The translations under genes were made by a program, and so were the position numbers. The notes under the pieces were generated by a model. It saw only the letters and a list, made by a program, of their open reading frames with translations. It was not told the DNA's origin and did not search any database. Below are positions 16,759 to 25,682 of a stretch of 32,387 bases of DNA, piece by piece. Source of the stretch: Candidatus Krumholzibacteriia bacterium (GTDB lineage: Bacteria; Krumholzibacteriota; Krumholzibacteriia; WVZY01); contig JAOTUR010000005.1 in the NCBI GenBank assembly GCA_029863805.1, forward strand, positions 1 to 32,387. Direction: 5' to 3'. How positions within the stretch are numbered: the first letter of the stretch is position 1; the number at the start of each line of letters is the position of its first letter.

Positions 16759-18429
16759 ATGCTCATTCTCTTCTTGATAGCAATCATTCTGTTCGCATTG
16801 GCTTATCGAATCTACGGAGCCTTTCTCGATCGGCAGTTTACCGTCGAGCCCTCCCGCAAGACGCCTGCCCACACCCACTTCGACGGCGTCGACTACGTGC
16901 CCACCAGGACACCGGTTTTAATGGGGCATCATTTCTCATCGATCGCCGGTGCCGGGCCGATCGTCGGGCCCATTATCGCGGTCGCGTTCTTCGGATGGCT
17001 GCCCGCGGTGCTGTGGATTATTCTCGGGGCGATATTCGTCGGGGGTGTGCACGATTACTCGGCGCTGGTGGTGTCGATCCGCCACCGGGCTCGTTCGATC
17101 GCGCAAGTCGCCAAACGAATGATGAGCCCGCTGGCTCACCGGCTCTACCTGGCCTTTATATGGCTGGCAATGGTGTATGTACTCGTCGCTTTTGTTGATC
17201 TGACCGCCGGTAGTTTTGCCGCCGATGGTGGCGTTGCCAGTTCGTCGGCGATGTATATTTTGCTGGCCCTCATCATGGGGTTTGCAGTGGCTCGACTCAA
17301 CTTATCATTGGTAAGGGCGAGTCTCATATTCGTACCATTGGTGTTTTTCGCTATTTATCTAGGACAGCAGTTTCCTTTTGCGTCGCCGCCGCCTTTGGCT
17401 CATGGGGATCCCAAGACCACTTGGACTGTTATCCTACTTGCCTATTGTTTCGTAGCTTCTGTTACACCGGTCTGGGTATTGTTGCAACCGCGCGATTATT
17501 TGTCCTCTTATCTACTGATCGGCTGCATTCTCGGCGGCCTCGGCGGTATCGCTCTGGGGCGGCATACATTGGACACACAGGCATTTCTGGGTTTCAACAC
17601 GAACATCGGCTTTCTCTTCCCGGCTCTTTTCATAACCATCGCCTGCGGTGCCTGTTCCGGTTTTCATTCTGTCGTAGCGTCGGGCACCACTTCTAAGCAG
17701 CTCAATGACGAGCGTTCCGCTCGCCCAGTCGCCTACGGCTCGATGCTGGTGGAAGGTTTGTTGGCGTTGATTTCGGTGAGTGCAATCGTTGTCGCTGGCG
17801 GCACGTTGGCGGAACGCACTCCAACGACGGTCTTCGCCTCGGGAATGGGCACCTTTCTCGCCTCGTTGGGTATACCACAGGCTCTAGGAACGTCATTTGG
17901 CCTGCTGGCGCTTAGCACGTTTCTCCTCACCACGCTCGACACCGGTACCCGCCTATCGCGTTACGTATTTGAGGAGTTCTTCAATATCTGGGGAAAGAAG
18001 GCACACTTTATTGCAACAGCCGCCACTCTTATTCTGCCGTTGTGGCTAGCCCTCACCGAGTACAGAGACGCGCAGGGGCAGGTCATCCCCGTGTGGAGGG
18101 CGATCTGGCCGGTCTTTGGCGCTACTAATCAACTTCTCGGTGCGCTCGCGCTGATTACGGTCGGCGTGTGGTTGAAACGTACAGGAAGGAGAACGGTGTT
18201 TGTGATTATTCCCATGGTTTTCATGTTCGCCGTCACGTTGCTCGCGCTGGCCATGCTGGTGTGGAAGAATGACATTCTGGTGATTCGCACCATCGCTCTC
18301 TTTCTATTTGCTCTGGCGGCAACCCTGATTTTCGAGGCGGTACGGGCTTTCTCGGGCGGTCGGGTGGTTGACGATGACGGAATGCCGGACCAGGGTCCAA
18401 CGGTTGCCGCGGGTGGCAAGGTCTGTTAA
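16759..18429 (+). CDS. cstA: Carbon starvation protein A family transporter
   Basis: An inner-membrane transporter of 556 residues with at least 14 hydrophobic segments. Characterised CstA/BtsT members import pyruvate, and CstA has also been linked to peptide uptake. Family motifs are GVDYVPT, the conserved HHFSSIAGAGPIVGPIIA, GGVHDYSALV, HSVVASGTTSKQ, the C-terminal LDTGTRLSRYVFEE and FGATNQLLGALALI. I chose ATG at 16759 (MLILFLIAIILFALAYRIYG), which matches how the family begins. An in-frame ATG at 16693 would add 22 residues, but a TTGACA at 16708-16713 lies inside that extension. Neither start has a good ribosome site. It is divergent from the DUF4159 operon and convergent with the giant kinase, 12 bp away. 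It is shorter than E. coli CstA (about 700 residues), which is common outside enterobacteria. Confidence 0.94.
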   Translation: MLILFLIAIILFALAYRIYGAFLDRQFTVEPSRKTPAHTHFDGVDYVPTRTPVLMGHHFSSIAGAGPIVGPIIAVAFFGWLPAVLWIILGAIFVGGVHDYSALVVSIRHRARSIAQVAKRMMSPLAHRLYLAFIWLAMVYVLVAFVDLTAGSFAADGGVASSSAMYILLALIMGFAVARLNLSLVRASLIFVPLVFFAIYLGQQFPFASPPPLAHGDPKTTWTVILLAYCFVASVTPVWVLLQPRDYLSSYLLIGCILGGLGGIALGRHTLDTQAFLGFNTNIGFLFPALFITIACGACSGFHSVVASGTTSKQLNDERSARPVAYGSMLVEGLLALISVSAIVVAGGTLAERTPTTVFASGMGTFLASLGIPQALGTSFGLLALSTFLLTTLDTGTRLSRYVFEEFFNIWGKKAHFIATAATLILPLWLALTEYRDAQGQVIPVWRAIWPVFGATNQLLGALALITVGVWLKRTGRRTVFVIIPMVFMFAVTLLALAMLVWKNDILVIRTIALFLFALAATLIFEAVRAFSGGRVVDDDGMPDQGPTVAAGGKVC

Positions 18430-18441
18430 GGCTGACGTCGG

Positions 18442-21400
18442 TCAAGCCGGCTTCAGGTACAGCGTTGCGCTCACACCTTTTTCCTTTTCCACGTTTGTCA
18501 CCACGACGTCACCGCCCATCTCGCGAGATAAAGTACGACAAATGGCCAACCCCAGACCAGTGCCGGTCGTCTTGGTCGAAAAATAAGGTTCGAACAACTT
18601 CTGTTTTACGTCATCGGTCAAGCCCGAACCGGTATCTCGGAAAGACACCATCACGTGTTCCTGACCTTGGTGCATGGCCCGGGAACAGGTGATATCCAGC
18701 CGTCCCCCATTCGGCATGGCTTCCATCGCATTCTCGATAAGATTGGTACAGATCTTACGAAGCGCCTCGCTGTCCACCAAAACACGGAGATTCTGTTCTT
18801 CGCAACGCAACGCGACCTCGATACCTGCTGTGTTTTTCCGGTATGGGGCCACCATATCTTCGATTTGTGGCGCTAGCGCATGCGACACGAGATCGAGTTG
18901 CTGCAATCGTCCGAAGCTCGAGAACTCGCTTGCGATATGCCGAAGCACTTCGACCTGATGGATTATCGTGTCGGACCCTTCTTTGAAGATTGTGTTGAAA
19001 TCCTCCGCTTTCTCTTCATGTGCCTTGACCATGAATTGTGCGGAGAGCTTGATCGGCGTCAACGGATTCTTGATCTCATGAGCTATTTGTCGGGCCATCT
19101 CTACCCAGGCCGAGAGCTTCTTTGAATTGATGAGCTCGGTCAGGTCCTCAAACACATAGACGGTGCCAAGATAGCGCCCATCGGTACTGAGCCTTGTTCG
19201 CATATACTTGATGGTCCGTGTGCGACCGTCTGCCGTGATGTCTATCTCTGACGAAACAAAGGGCTCATCCTGCGAAGAGCCGCGCGCAAGTATCGCAAAA
19301 AACTCCGGCACGACGTCGTGTTGCACAAGCTCGTCGGCCGATTTTTGCATCACATCGGCGCTTCTTAGATTGAGAATACGCTCGGCGGCGTTGTTGACGG
19401 CTCTGATTCGATCATCGGCGTCGGTACTTATTACCCCGGTACCGATATTTGCAAGTATTACCTCAAGATATCGTCTACGTTCCTCGAGGGCGTTCTGCGA
19501 CTTCAACAGCTGGTCGGTCATTTCGTTGAACGCCTCCACCACGGTGCCGATTTCGTCGCTTCGCAAAGCCGGCAACTTGAACGTCAAATCGCCACGGCTA
19601 ATTCGCTTGGTCCCTTCCAACAAACCCTTGAGTGGTTCAAATATGCCACGCGCAAGGAGAAGCCCCAAGCCCATAGTCGCCGCCGACAACAATGCAAAGA
19701 TACTCAAGACTATCGATGACGCTTTTTGAACTTCGACATGATAGGACTCCGGTCGAAACAGTAACGGGAGCCCAATCGCACCGCTTTCGTCACGGGTCGC
19801 CGTCTGAACGGGCAGATACGCGACCTCATAGCGATAACGACCCGCTCGCTCGGTGACTAGCGATTGATCCACCCTCATCAACGATACTTTGACATAAGCA
19901 TCGGCGTTCATCATCGAACTAATAAATCCGCCGAATAGTAGGCCTTCTCTGCTGGTCGCTATTAGCTCGCCCTTATCGTAGACGTTTATATCGGCCCCGA
20001 TTTGATCAGCGATTTCACCAAGCAACTGTCCGTCGACCCTCCGTGCATAGTAGACCATGAACGTACTTATCGCTTCGCCAACCTTGAAACTAAAGGGCCC
20101 ACTGAGCACCGCAGCGCGCGGTTCTTCCTTTTGCCCGTGTATGAATACTTGTTCGGTCGAGAATCGTTCCAACAGCGCTGCCACGTCCCAGTCAACGGCA
20201 TCCACACCCGCCCCGCCTTGCGTCTGATTGTCATTGCCCTTGCCCCCCACAACAACCCGCTCGTAGGTTCCGACCGGGTCACCGGTATCGACAAACACCT
20301 CTATCGATCGAGTCTTATCGCGCAGAAAGGAACGTGGAATGTCACCCGATACGAGTTCACGAAGATCCGAATGGTCAAGAAGATAGTTCAGTTCATCGAT
20401 CAACAGATTGCTCAGAGACTTCCGTGCACTGAACGATTTGTAGAGTGCTTCCTTTCTGTTCTCCTCGACAAAACGCTCTTTAATAAGACGTATCGAGAAC
20501 ACTCCCAGAATAATCGATGGCAACAATGCAATAATCAAAAACGAGACCAGCAATTTTTGTTGAAAACCCAATCGACGACCCGGAGTCAACGTCGGCATTA
20601 TTGCTCTCAAGAACGGAAGGCTTTTCAAAACGATTATCAGAACGATAATTGCCACCGTAAAGAAAAAATACAGTGATAGAATCGTTGACCAACGTAGAAG
20701 GTGCTGTAACGGCCCGGGCACCGGAAAGCCCGCCAGCAGGTAATTACCCCGCTCTTCACTTTCCTGAACTAGAAATCGGTATGGCGCGTTGGCAGTTTTG
20801 ATAACTGGCCACTCGAGATTCATCGCTTTGTCAAGTTCCGACTCCGGAAAGGCAAAACCGGCAGGCAGAACATCTGAGGAACTCTCGACGACGCGTGTTC
20901 CTTTCAACCGAGCGAGCAATAGCACTTCGGTTTCTTCGAGACGTGGTTCGATTCCTCCCTCCTGCACATTGCGTAATACCTCCGGCGTTTGCGGTCCGGT
21001 TCTCGACGCCCAGGCGAGACTCTCAAAAAAAAACGGTATGTCCACAACGACCTTGCCCGTACTACTGTGGCTACCGGCGCCCAGCACGGTGGGACCGAAA
21101 CCCCGAATATTCACTATTCCACGGTAAAACCGTACTTTTCCTCCGGGTGTGCTCGTTGTCAGATCGAGCACCACCCACTCTTGAGATGAAACAGTCTCCA
21201 AACGCTCCGTCGCTTCTGCGACTTTCACGCGATACGGCATCTCCACCGTGAACCGACTTATCAGGCTATCGTGCTCGTTAAACACATGTATGGCACTACT
21301 ATAGCCGAGAAGGCTCAGCGAGCTCCCTGCCCACAAATCAAAGGCAAGCCTTTGAACATCGACCGATTCCCCGCGCCGCAACGTCTCGCGGATCGAGTTG

Positions 21401-23445
21401 TCCTGTGAGAATCTTTCAAGCACATCTTCCAGAATAAAAACCTTCCAGTTGTCCGAGGGGTCCGTCAGTTCGGAGACTCTCTCCTGAATAAATGTCCGCC
21501 TCAGCGCTTGATAGTTGTCGTTCAAAAACAAATAAGCCACCGCTGACACGATGATCACAAAACAAAACGCTGCGAGCACGATCGATACCAGATCTTCGCG
21601 CTGGATAATGCGTGGCGCAAATACGACAAAGAGGAGAAGCAACAGCACAAGAAACGCGGTTTGCCAGTCCCACGCGAAGAGCGAAACAACGACGATGACA
21701 AACACGGCGGCCAGCGAAGACCTTGTCGCATCCATCCTGCTCCCCATGCGATACAGGCCCCACACGCAAATCATCCCCGCAAGAAAAATGCCTGACATCA
21801 TCAAGAAGGTGCTCAAATGCAGCATTACAGCGTAAGACTCAAACAGTTTCATGGTCTCGCCTACGAGCCTCGGATTGGCGTTGACCACGACGCTATGAAC
21901 GAACCGTCGTGACAGTTCGAAGGTGCCAAAAAGGGCAACGGCGGCGAGAGCACCTTTGATCACAAACAGCCACGATGAGCTTTTTATTGGAGAGGGCCGT
22001 TGCGTTCGGATTGATGCCCGTGTTATTTTGAGCGCGCCATACAACGCTATGACAAAAAACACCGACGTGATCATAAGGTCACCCGCACTTCGCATCAAAC
22101 CACCGAGAATCGGCGTGGCAAAGACCGCCGGATCGAAGAGCTTGTGCTGCGAATCGAACAGGACGGGCAAGAGCCAGACTCCCCAGTACCGTATCAGAAG
22201 AAAAAACCCAATCAGATATATGGCTTTTGTTACACCCGCGGGTCCGGCGAGTCGGGGTGGAAACACTCTCAGCGAGAAGACAAAATAGACAATGAGCGCG
22301 AGCAGAATCAGAACGCTGGCCCGAGCGCGATTCTTACTCTTGTAGTTGTCGAGAAAATATCGGAATGGCCTACTTGTGATCGTGATGGTGAAAAGTGGGT
22401 TGCCCAACTTGCTGTGCACCAGCGCACGACCGGTAAGTCCCGCCGACTCGTCGCCATGGATCTCCCCAAAGGGCCTGACAATCGCGGGAAACCCCGCGTA
22501 ATTGAGCAGCGAATCCCCGTCGGCCGCCCGCCCGGATTCCTTGATACGCCCGATCTCGGCCTCCCGCGCGCGAAGGTTCTTCTCAGCATTGTCAATGGTG
22601 TACGGCAGGTTCGGCATGGTGGGCGCGTAGTCAAACCTGACATTTGCCGCGGAGCCCTGGGCGATGTTGTCCACGAAACTGGTGCTTTTTAGGAACTTGT
22701 TATTGACCTTATAGTTCACCTCGAGAGGCATATCGATGGCCAGCGTGGCAACCCGTTCGCCGGAGTTATTGCTAATCGGTATGATGTGGGTCAGGATCTG
22801 GTAGAGAGACACCTGTCGCGAGTAAAGCAGTGTCTTGCCACTTGCAACAAATCTGTGATCCTGCGGAAAAAGCGACTGCGGCCATCCGGCCCAAGCAAAG
22901 CGCTTACCGTTCTTGTCGAATAATTGGATACCAATTTCCGTGCCGGGTGGCAACTCGCCGCCATTTCTTACCCGGGTGGCCTGGCTTTCCAGCAGCCCAA
23001 ATGCTTCGAGTCGCAGACCCGTCGAGTCCTCGCGCATAGTCCGCTCTCGCTCCAGGATAAAGGTGGAGGCCTGGTTGCCAAGGCCTGTGGAAAGCGCCTG
23101 AAGACTTTGTACGCGCTCACCGACTGCTTGCAGCATCGAGATCGTGGATCGAGCCTCGTGTCTGCGCCACAGTCTTCTTAGGTCATCGGCATCGCGATGG
23201 ACGGCAATCAACGAAATTCCGGCAAGAAAAACGAGGGTTCCGGCAGCGACGACCACGAAGCGGGGCCCGGTCGGGCGGCTGCTACGCACAGCCAGAATGA
23301 CAGCCAGCGCGATTAAGACCATCTGCAGCCAGGGCGTGATCAACGCCGGGAGCTCAAATGTGCCCAACAGTTCGACAAAAACCAGCGCCCAACTGGCTAG
23401 AGAGAGCAGAACGGCGATTCCAAGCTTATCGAATGGATTTCTCAT
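18442..23445 (-). CDS. Giant NtrY-like sensor histidine kinase with an added polytopic sensor module
   Basis: A membrane histidine kinase of about 1,667 residues, roughly twice the usual NtrY length. Numbering from a GTG at 23454: hydrophobic segments at 11-31, 40-56 and 66-84; an extracytoplasmic region 85-378; about eight segments from 379 to 645; a second extracytoplasmic region 646-920; segments at 922-945 and 968-990; a third, Cache-like region 991-1245; a segment at 1246-1268; HAMP about 1270-1322; PAS 1325-1440; HisKA with HEIKNPLTPIK (His1459); and an ATPase domain with NLIENAMEAMPNGG (N box), DTGSGL (G1) and GTGLGLAI (G2). Residues from about 960 onward match a complete NtrY. ATG at 23445 is taken as the start; no clear ribosome site. 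No response regulator is adjacent in the window. The signal sensed is unknown. Confidence 0.92.
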   Translation of the reverse strand: MRNPFDKLGIAVLLSLASWALVFVELLGTFELPALITPWLQMVLIALAVILAVRSSRPTGPRFVVVAAGTLVFLAGISLIAVHRDADDLRRLWRRHEARSTISMLQAVGERVQSLQALSTGLGNQASTFILERERTMREDSTGLRLEAFGLLESQATRVRNGGELPPGTEIGIQLFDKNGKRFAWAGWPQSLFPQDHRFVASGKTLLYSRQVSLYQILTHIIPISNNSGERVATLAIDMPLEVNYKVNNKFLKSTSFVDNIAQGSAANVRFDYAPTMPNLPYTIDNAEKNLRAREAEIGRIKESGRAADGDSLLNYAGFPAIVRPFGEIHGDESAGLTGRALVHSKLGNPLFTITITSRPFRYFLDNYKSKNRARASVLILLALIVYFVFSLRVFPPRLAGPAGVTKAIYLIGFFLLIRYWGVWLLPVLFDSQHKLFDPAVFATPILGGLMRSAGDLMITSVFFVIALYGALKITRASIRTQRPSPIKSSSWLFVIKGALAAVALFGTFELSRRFVHSVVVNANPRLVGETMKLFESYAVMLHLSTFLMMSGIFLAGMICVWGLYRMGSRMDATRSSLAAVFVIVVVSLFAWDWQTAFLVLLLLLFVVFAPRIIQREDLVSIVLAAFCFVIIVSAVAYLFLNDNYQALRRTFIQERVSELTDPSDNWKVFILEDVLERFSQDNSIRETLRRGESVDVQRLAFDLWAGSSLSLLGYSSAIHVFNEHDSLISRFTVEMPYRVKVAEATERLETVSSQEWVVLDLTTSTPGGKVRFYRGIVNIRGFGPTVLGAGSHSSTGKVVVDIPFFFESLAWASRTGPQTPEVLRNVQEGGIEPRLEETEVLLLARLKGTRVVESSSDVLPAGFAFPESELDKAMNLEWPVIKTANAPYRFLVQESEERGNYLLAGFPVPGPLQHLLRWSTILSLYFFFTVAIIVLIIVLKSLPFLRAIMPTLTPGRRLGFQQKLLVSFLIIALLPSIILGVFSIRLIKERFVEENRKEALYKSFSARKSLSNLLIDELNYLLDHSDLRELVSGDIPRSFLRDKTRSIEVFVDTGDPVGTYERVVVGGKGNDNQTQGGAGVDAVDWDVAALLERFSTEQVFIHGQKEEPRAAVLSGPFSFKVGEAISTFMVYYARRVDGQLLGEIADQIGADINVYDKGELIATSREGLLFGGFISSMMNADAYVKVSLMRVDQSLVTERAGRYRYEVAYLPVQTATRDESGAIGLPLLFRPESYHVEVQKASSIVLSIFALLSAATMGLGLLLARGIFEPLKGLLEGTKRISRGDLTFKLPALRSDEIGTVVEAFNEMTDQLLKSQNALEERRRYLEVILANIGTGVISTDADDRIRAVNNAAERILNLRSADVMQKSADELVQHDVVPEFFAILARGSSQDEPFVSSEIDITADGRTRTIKYMRTRLSTDGRYLGTVYVFEDLTELINSKKLSAWVEMARQIAHEIKNPLTPIKLSAQFMVKAHEEKAEDFNTIFKEGSDTIIHQVEVLRHIASEFSSFGRLQQLDLVSHALAPQIEDMVAPYRKNTAGIEVALRCEEQNLRVLVDSEALRKICTNLIENAMEAMPNGGRLDITCSRAMHQGQEHVMVSFRDTGSGLTDDVKQKLFEPYFSTKTTGTGLGLAICRTLSREMGGDVVVTNVEKEKGVSATLYLKPA

Positions 23446-23527
23446 GCCTTGCACAAGCCGATAAACTCAAGGCTTCAAAACATGATAGCAGAAATAGGGG
23501 CGGATCGGTGGCCGCATGGCCGGAGAT

Positions 23528-24088
23528 TCAGCGGATCGACTTGATCTCACTTATCACCCAGTTACTGTCTTCCAGCTGCAACGATACATAGATCTTGTCC
23601 TCGAACAACCTGCCATCATCGTTTCTCTTGTACGAGCGCTCAGCCACTGCATACACTTTAGCGCGGCCGTCCGATACATTGCGATACTGGATGAACTCGA
23701 ACTTCTTCGTGATGGTGTATTTGAAGAGGTCTTTGAGGAGGTAGTGGCTTTGGTTCTTGCTAAACGCCCCACCCCTCGGTCCGATGCCGTCAATGGCGAT
23801 CGCCACTTTGCCCTTCCCGTAGTGGCGAAGTATGAGCCGAACATTCTCCTTTTTCCAACCCTCTTCGATATCGGCAAACACTCCGATAGGTCCCAGGTTA
23901 TCCGCTTCCCGGTTTACCGGCGTCGTCGAATCCGCCGGCTCTCTGGACTTCGCTTTGCGGGTGGGCTTTGCTTTTGGGGTAGACTTGGCCATTTTGGATC
24001 GGGCCAGCACCACTGCGTCAGACGCAGCAACACCCACCCATCCGCTGGCCAGCAGAAGGCAGAATAGAGTTAAGCATGCGGTTCTCAT
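23528..24088 (-). CDS. DUF4783-like exported NTF2-fold protein
   Basis: A 186-residue protein with a signal peptide (hydrophobic 5-22, cleavage near VAAS), a Lys/Pro/Thr-rich linker (about 30-60), and a C-terminal domain resembling DUF4783. Matching features are GVFADIEEGWKKENVRLIL, a basic beta strand KVAIAIDG, FSKNQSHYLLKDLF near 110-125, and the terminal VSLQLEDSNWVISEIKSIR. That family has an NTF2/SnoaL-like fold with no assigned function. It lies 83 bp upstream of the giant kinase start and 140 bp downstream of the DUF456 gene, all on the same strand, so it could be part of the kinase's expression unit or supply a periplasmic partner. That link is inference. No obvious ribosome site precedes the ATG. 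Confidence 0.72.
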   Translation of the reverse strand: MRTACLTLFCLLLASGWVGVAASDAVVLARSKMAKSTPKAKPTRKAKSREPADSTTPVNREADNLGPIGVFADIEEGWKKENVRLILRHYGKGKVAIAIDGIGPRGGAFSKNQSHYLLKDLFKYTITKKFEFIQYRNVSDGRAKVYAVAERSYKRNDDGRLFEDKIYVSLQLEDSNWVISEIKSIR

Positions 24089-24228
24089 GATGACACGGCC
24101 ATATCAAACGTATAAATCACCGCAAGCTCCATGCCAGGCTAATTCCGTTGAAAATAAGGAAGTTAGTGTTGTCAGGAGTCCAAAGTGTGTCCTAATTCCA
24201 GGACTGGCTGCGCTCGAAAGTGGACAGA

Positions 24229-24744
24229 TCAAGGCCAGGTTGTCGCAATAATGATCCACAATATGACCAGGCCAACGCCGAGCTTGGTCGCCACCGCCGC
24301 CATCCGCCCCACGAGCGACCAGAAGCCGATCCGCATGGCCGGCTCGACCCGGCGCTGCTTTATCAGCTCACCTCCGACCGCCCCGGCAAAGGCACCAATC
24401 AGCCCGCAAATGACACTGCCCAACGGCGGTACGACACCCGCTCCCAAGACGACGCCGGCAAACCCGCCCACGATCGATCCGATGATCCCCCAACGGCCGC
24501 CGCCCCGGCGGGCAACGATCACCGCCCCCAGGAGGCTCTCGGCAATCTCACCCGCCAGCGCCAGCGCGGCGCAAAGCACGAGATAACCCCATGTCATCCC
24601 GTTAAACCGGGTAATCAGAGCGATGACCAGCGCGATTCCCACCAGAACCCAGTTGCCCGGCAAACCTATTGTGGTGGATAGTAATACTGCGGTAAGGAGG
24701 GCGTAGAGGAGAACAAAGAGAATCTTGTAGGCGATGATTTCCAC
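24229..24744 (-). CDS. DUF456 family membrane protein
   Basis: A 171-residue integral membrane protein with about five hydrophobic segments (8-26, 28-45, 50-68, 85-125 Gly/Val-rich, 145-168). DUF456 hallmarks are TTIGLPGNWVLVGIALVIAL at the start and the glycine-zipper stretch GIIGSIVGGFAGVVLGAGVV followed by GAFAGAVGGELI. Biochemical function is unknown for the family. It begins with GTG 21 bp after the secF stop, with no ribosome site of its own; coupling to secF is likely. The next gene downstream begins 140 bp away. Confidence 0.88.
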   Translation of the reverse strand: MEIIAYKILFVLLYALLTAVLLSTTIGLPGNWVLVGIALVIALITRFNGMTWGYLVLCAALALAGEIAESLLGAVIVARRGGGRWGIIGSIVGGFAGVVLGAGVVPPLGSVICGLIGAFAGAVGGELIKQRRVEPAMRIGFWSLVGRMAAVATKLGVGLVILWIIIATTWP

Positions 24745-24765
24745 GTGCGTCAGGAGGATCTGTCG

Positions 24766-25674
24766 TTATTTCTGACGCTTTCGTCTTCGGGCTCGCCACA
24801 ACTCCCATTCGACCAGCACCGGGCTTGCGATGAAGATCGACGAGTAGGTACCCACAATAACGCCAACCAGGAGCGTCAGCGCGAAATCCCTGATGACCGG
24901 CCCACCGAGAATCACAAGGCACAATACGACGACCAGTGTGGTGAGCGATGTGATAATGGTTCGTGAGAGTGTTTCATTGATCGACGCGTTGACAACGACT
25001 GGGTACCCCTCCCGCTTTCGCGATCGTAGATTCTCCCGGATTCGGTCGAATACCACAATCGTGTCGTTGAGTGAATAGCCAACGATGGTCAGGACGCCAG
25101 CGATGACCGGAATCGACAGCTCTCGGTTACTAACCGAGAAGAACCCCAGTGTGAACAAGACGTCGTGAATCAGCGCGATTATCGCGGCCACCGCAAACCT
25201 GAACTCGAACCGCCACGATATATAGATGACGATACCGGCGAGTGAATAGATTATTGCCCAAAACGCAGCCGTTTTCAGCTCGTTTCCGATCTTGGGCCCC
25301 ACCGTTTCAACTCGACGCATGTCGATATCTCGGTCGCCAAAACTGTCTTTCAAGGCTTGCTCGATCCTTGCAGATGCCTCAGCGGCCTCGCCGATTCTCT
25401 TGACTTTGATGAGAATCTCTTCGTCGGCTCCAAAGTGGGTGACTTCGGCACCCTCAAAACCCACCGCATCGATGACATCCCGAACTTGCTGTAGCGGGAC
25501 GGCTTGATCAAACCGCACCTCTACCAGCGTACCGCCCGCAAAATCTATGCTGGTGTTAAAACCCTTGTGAACGGCGACCGAAACCAAGCCCACAAGAATC
25601 AAGATACCGGACAAAAGAATGCTCTTTCTTCTAAAGGCGATGAAATTGATGTGTGTGCTCTTGATAAGTCGCAT
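24766..25674 (-). CDS. secF: Protein translocase subunit SecF
   Basis: SecF pairs with SecD to use the proton motive force to pull exported proteins through SecYEG into the periplasm. At 302 residues it has the normal length. There is one N-terminal membrane helix (about 18-36) followed by NTSIDFAGGTLVEVRFDQ, a small periplasmic domain, then five C-terminal helices. VGYSLNDTIVVFDRIRENLR is the conserved cytoplasmic-face motif with the Asp/Arg pair. The C-terminus is basic (RARRRKRQK). The ATG lies 8 bp after the secD stop, and its ribosome site TGAGG overlaps the secD stop region, so translation is coupled. Confidence 0.97.
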   Translation of the reverse strand: MRLIKSTHINFIAFRRKSILLSGILILVGLVSVAVHKGFNTSIDFAGGTLVEVRFDQAVPLQQVRDVIDAVGFEGAEVTHFGADEEILIKVKRIGEAAEASARIEQALKDSFGDRDIDMRRVETVGPKIGNELKTAAFWAIIYSLAGIVIYISWRFEFRFAVAAIIALIHDVLFTLGFFSVSNRELSIPVIAGVLTIVGYSLNDTIVVFDRIRENLRSRKREGYPVVVNASINETLSRTIITSLTTLVVVLCLVILGGPVIRDFALTLLVGVIVGTYSSIFIASPVLVEWELWRARRRKRQK

Positions 25675-25682
25675 CGAAAACC

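Noticed and set aside
20002-20676. Plus-strand 224-codon frame opposite the giant kinase
   Set aside because: Antisense shadow of well-conserved kinase coding sequence; no motifs.
24189-24204. GTCCT/AGGAC hairpin between the DUF456 and DUF4783-like genes
   Set aside because: Only 5 bp of stem and no T-tract, so not distinguishable from chance.
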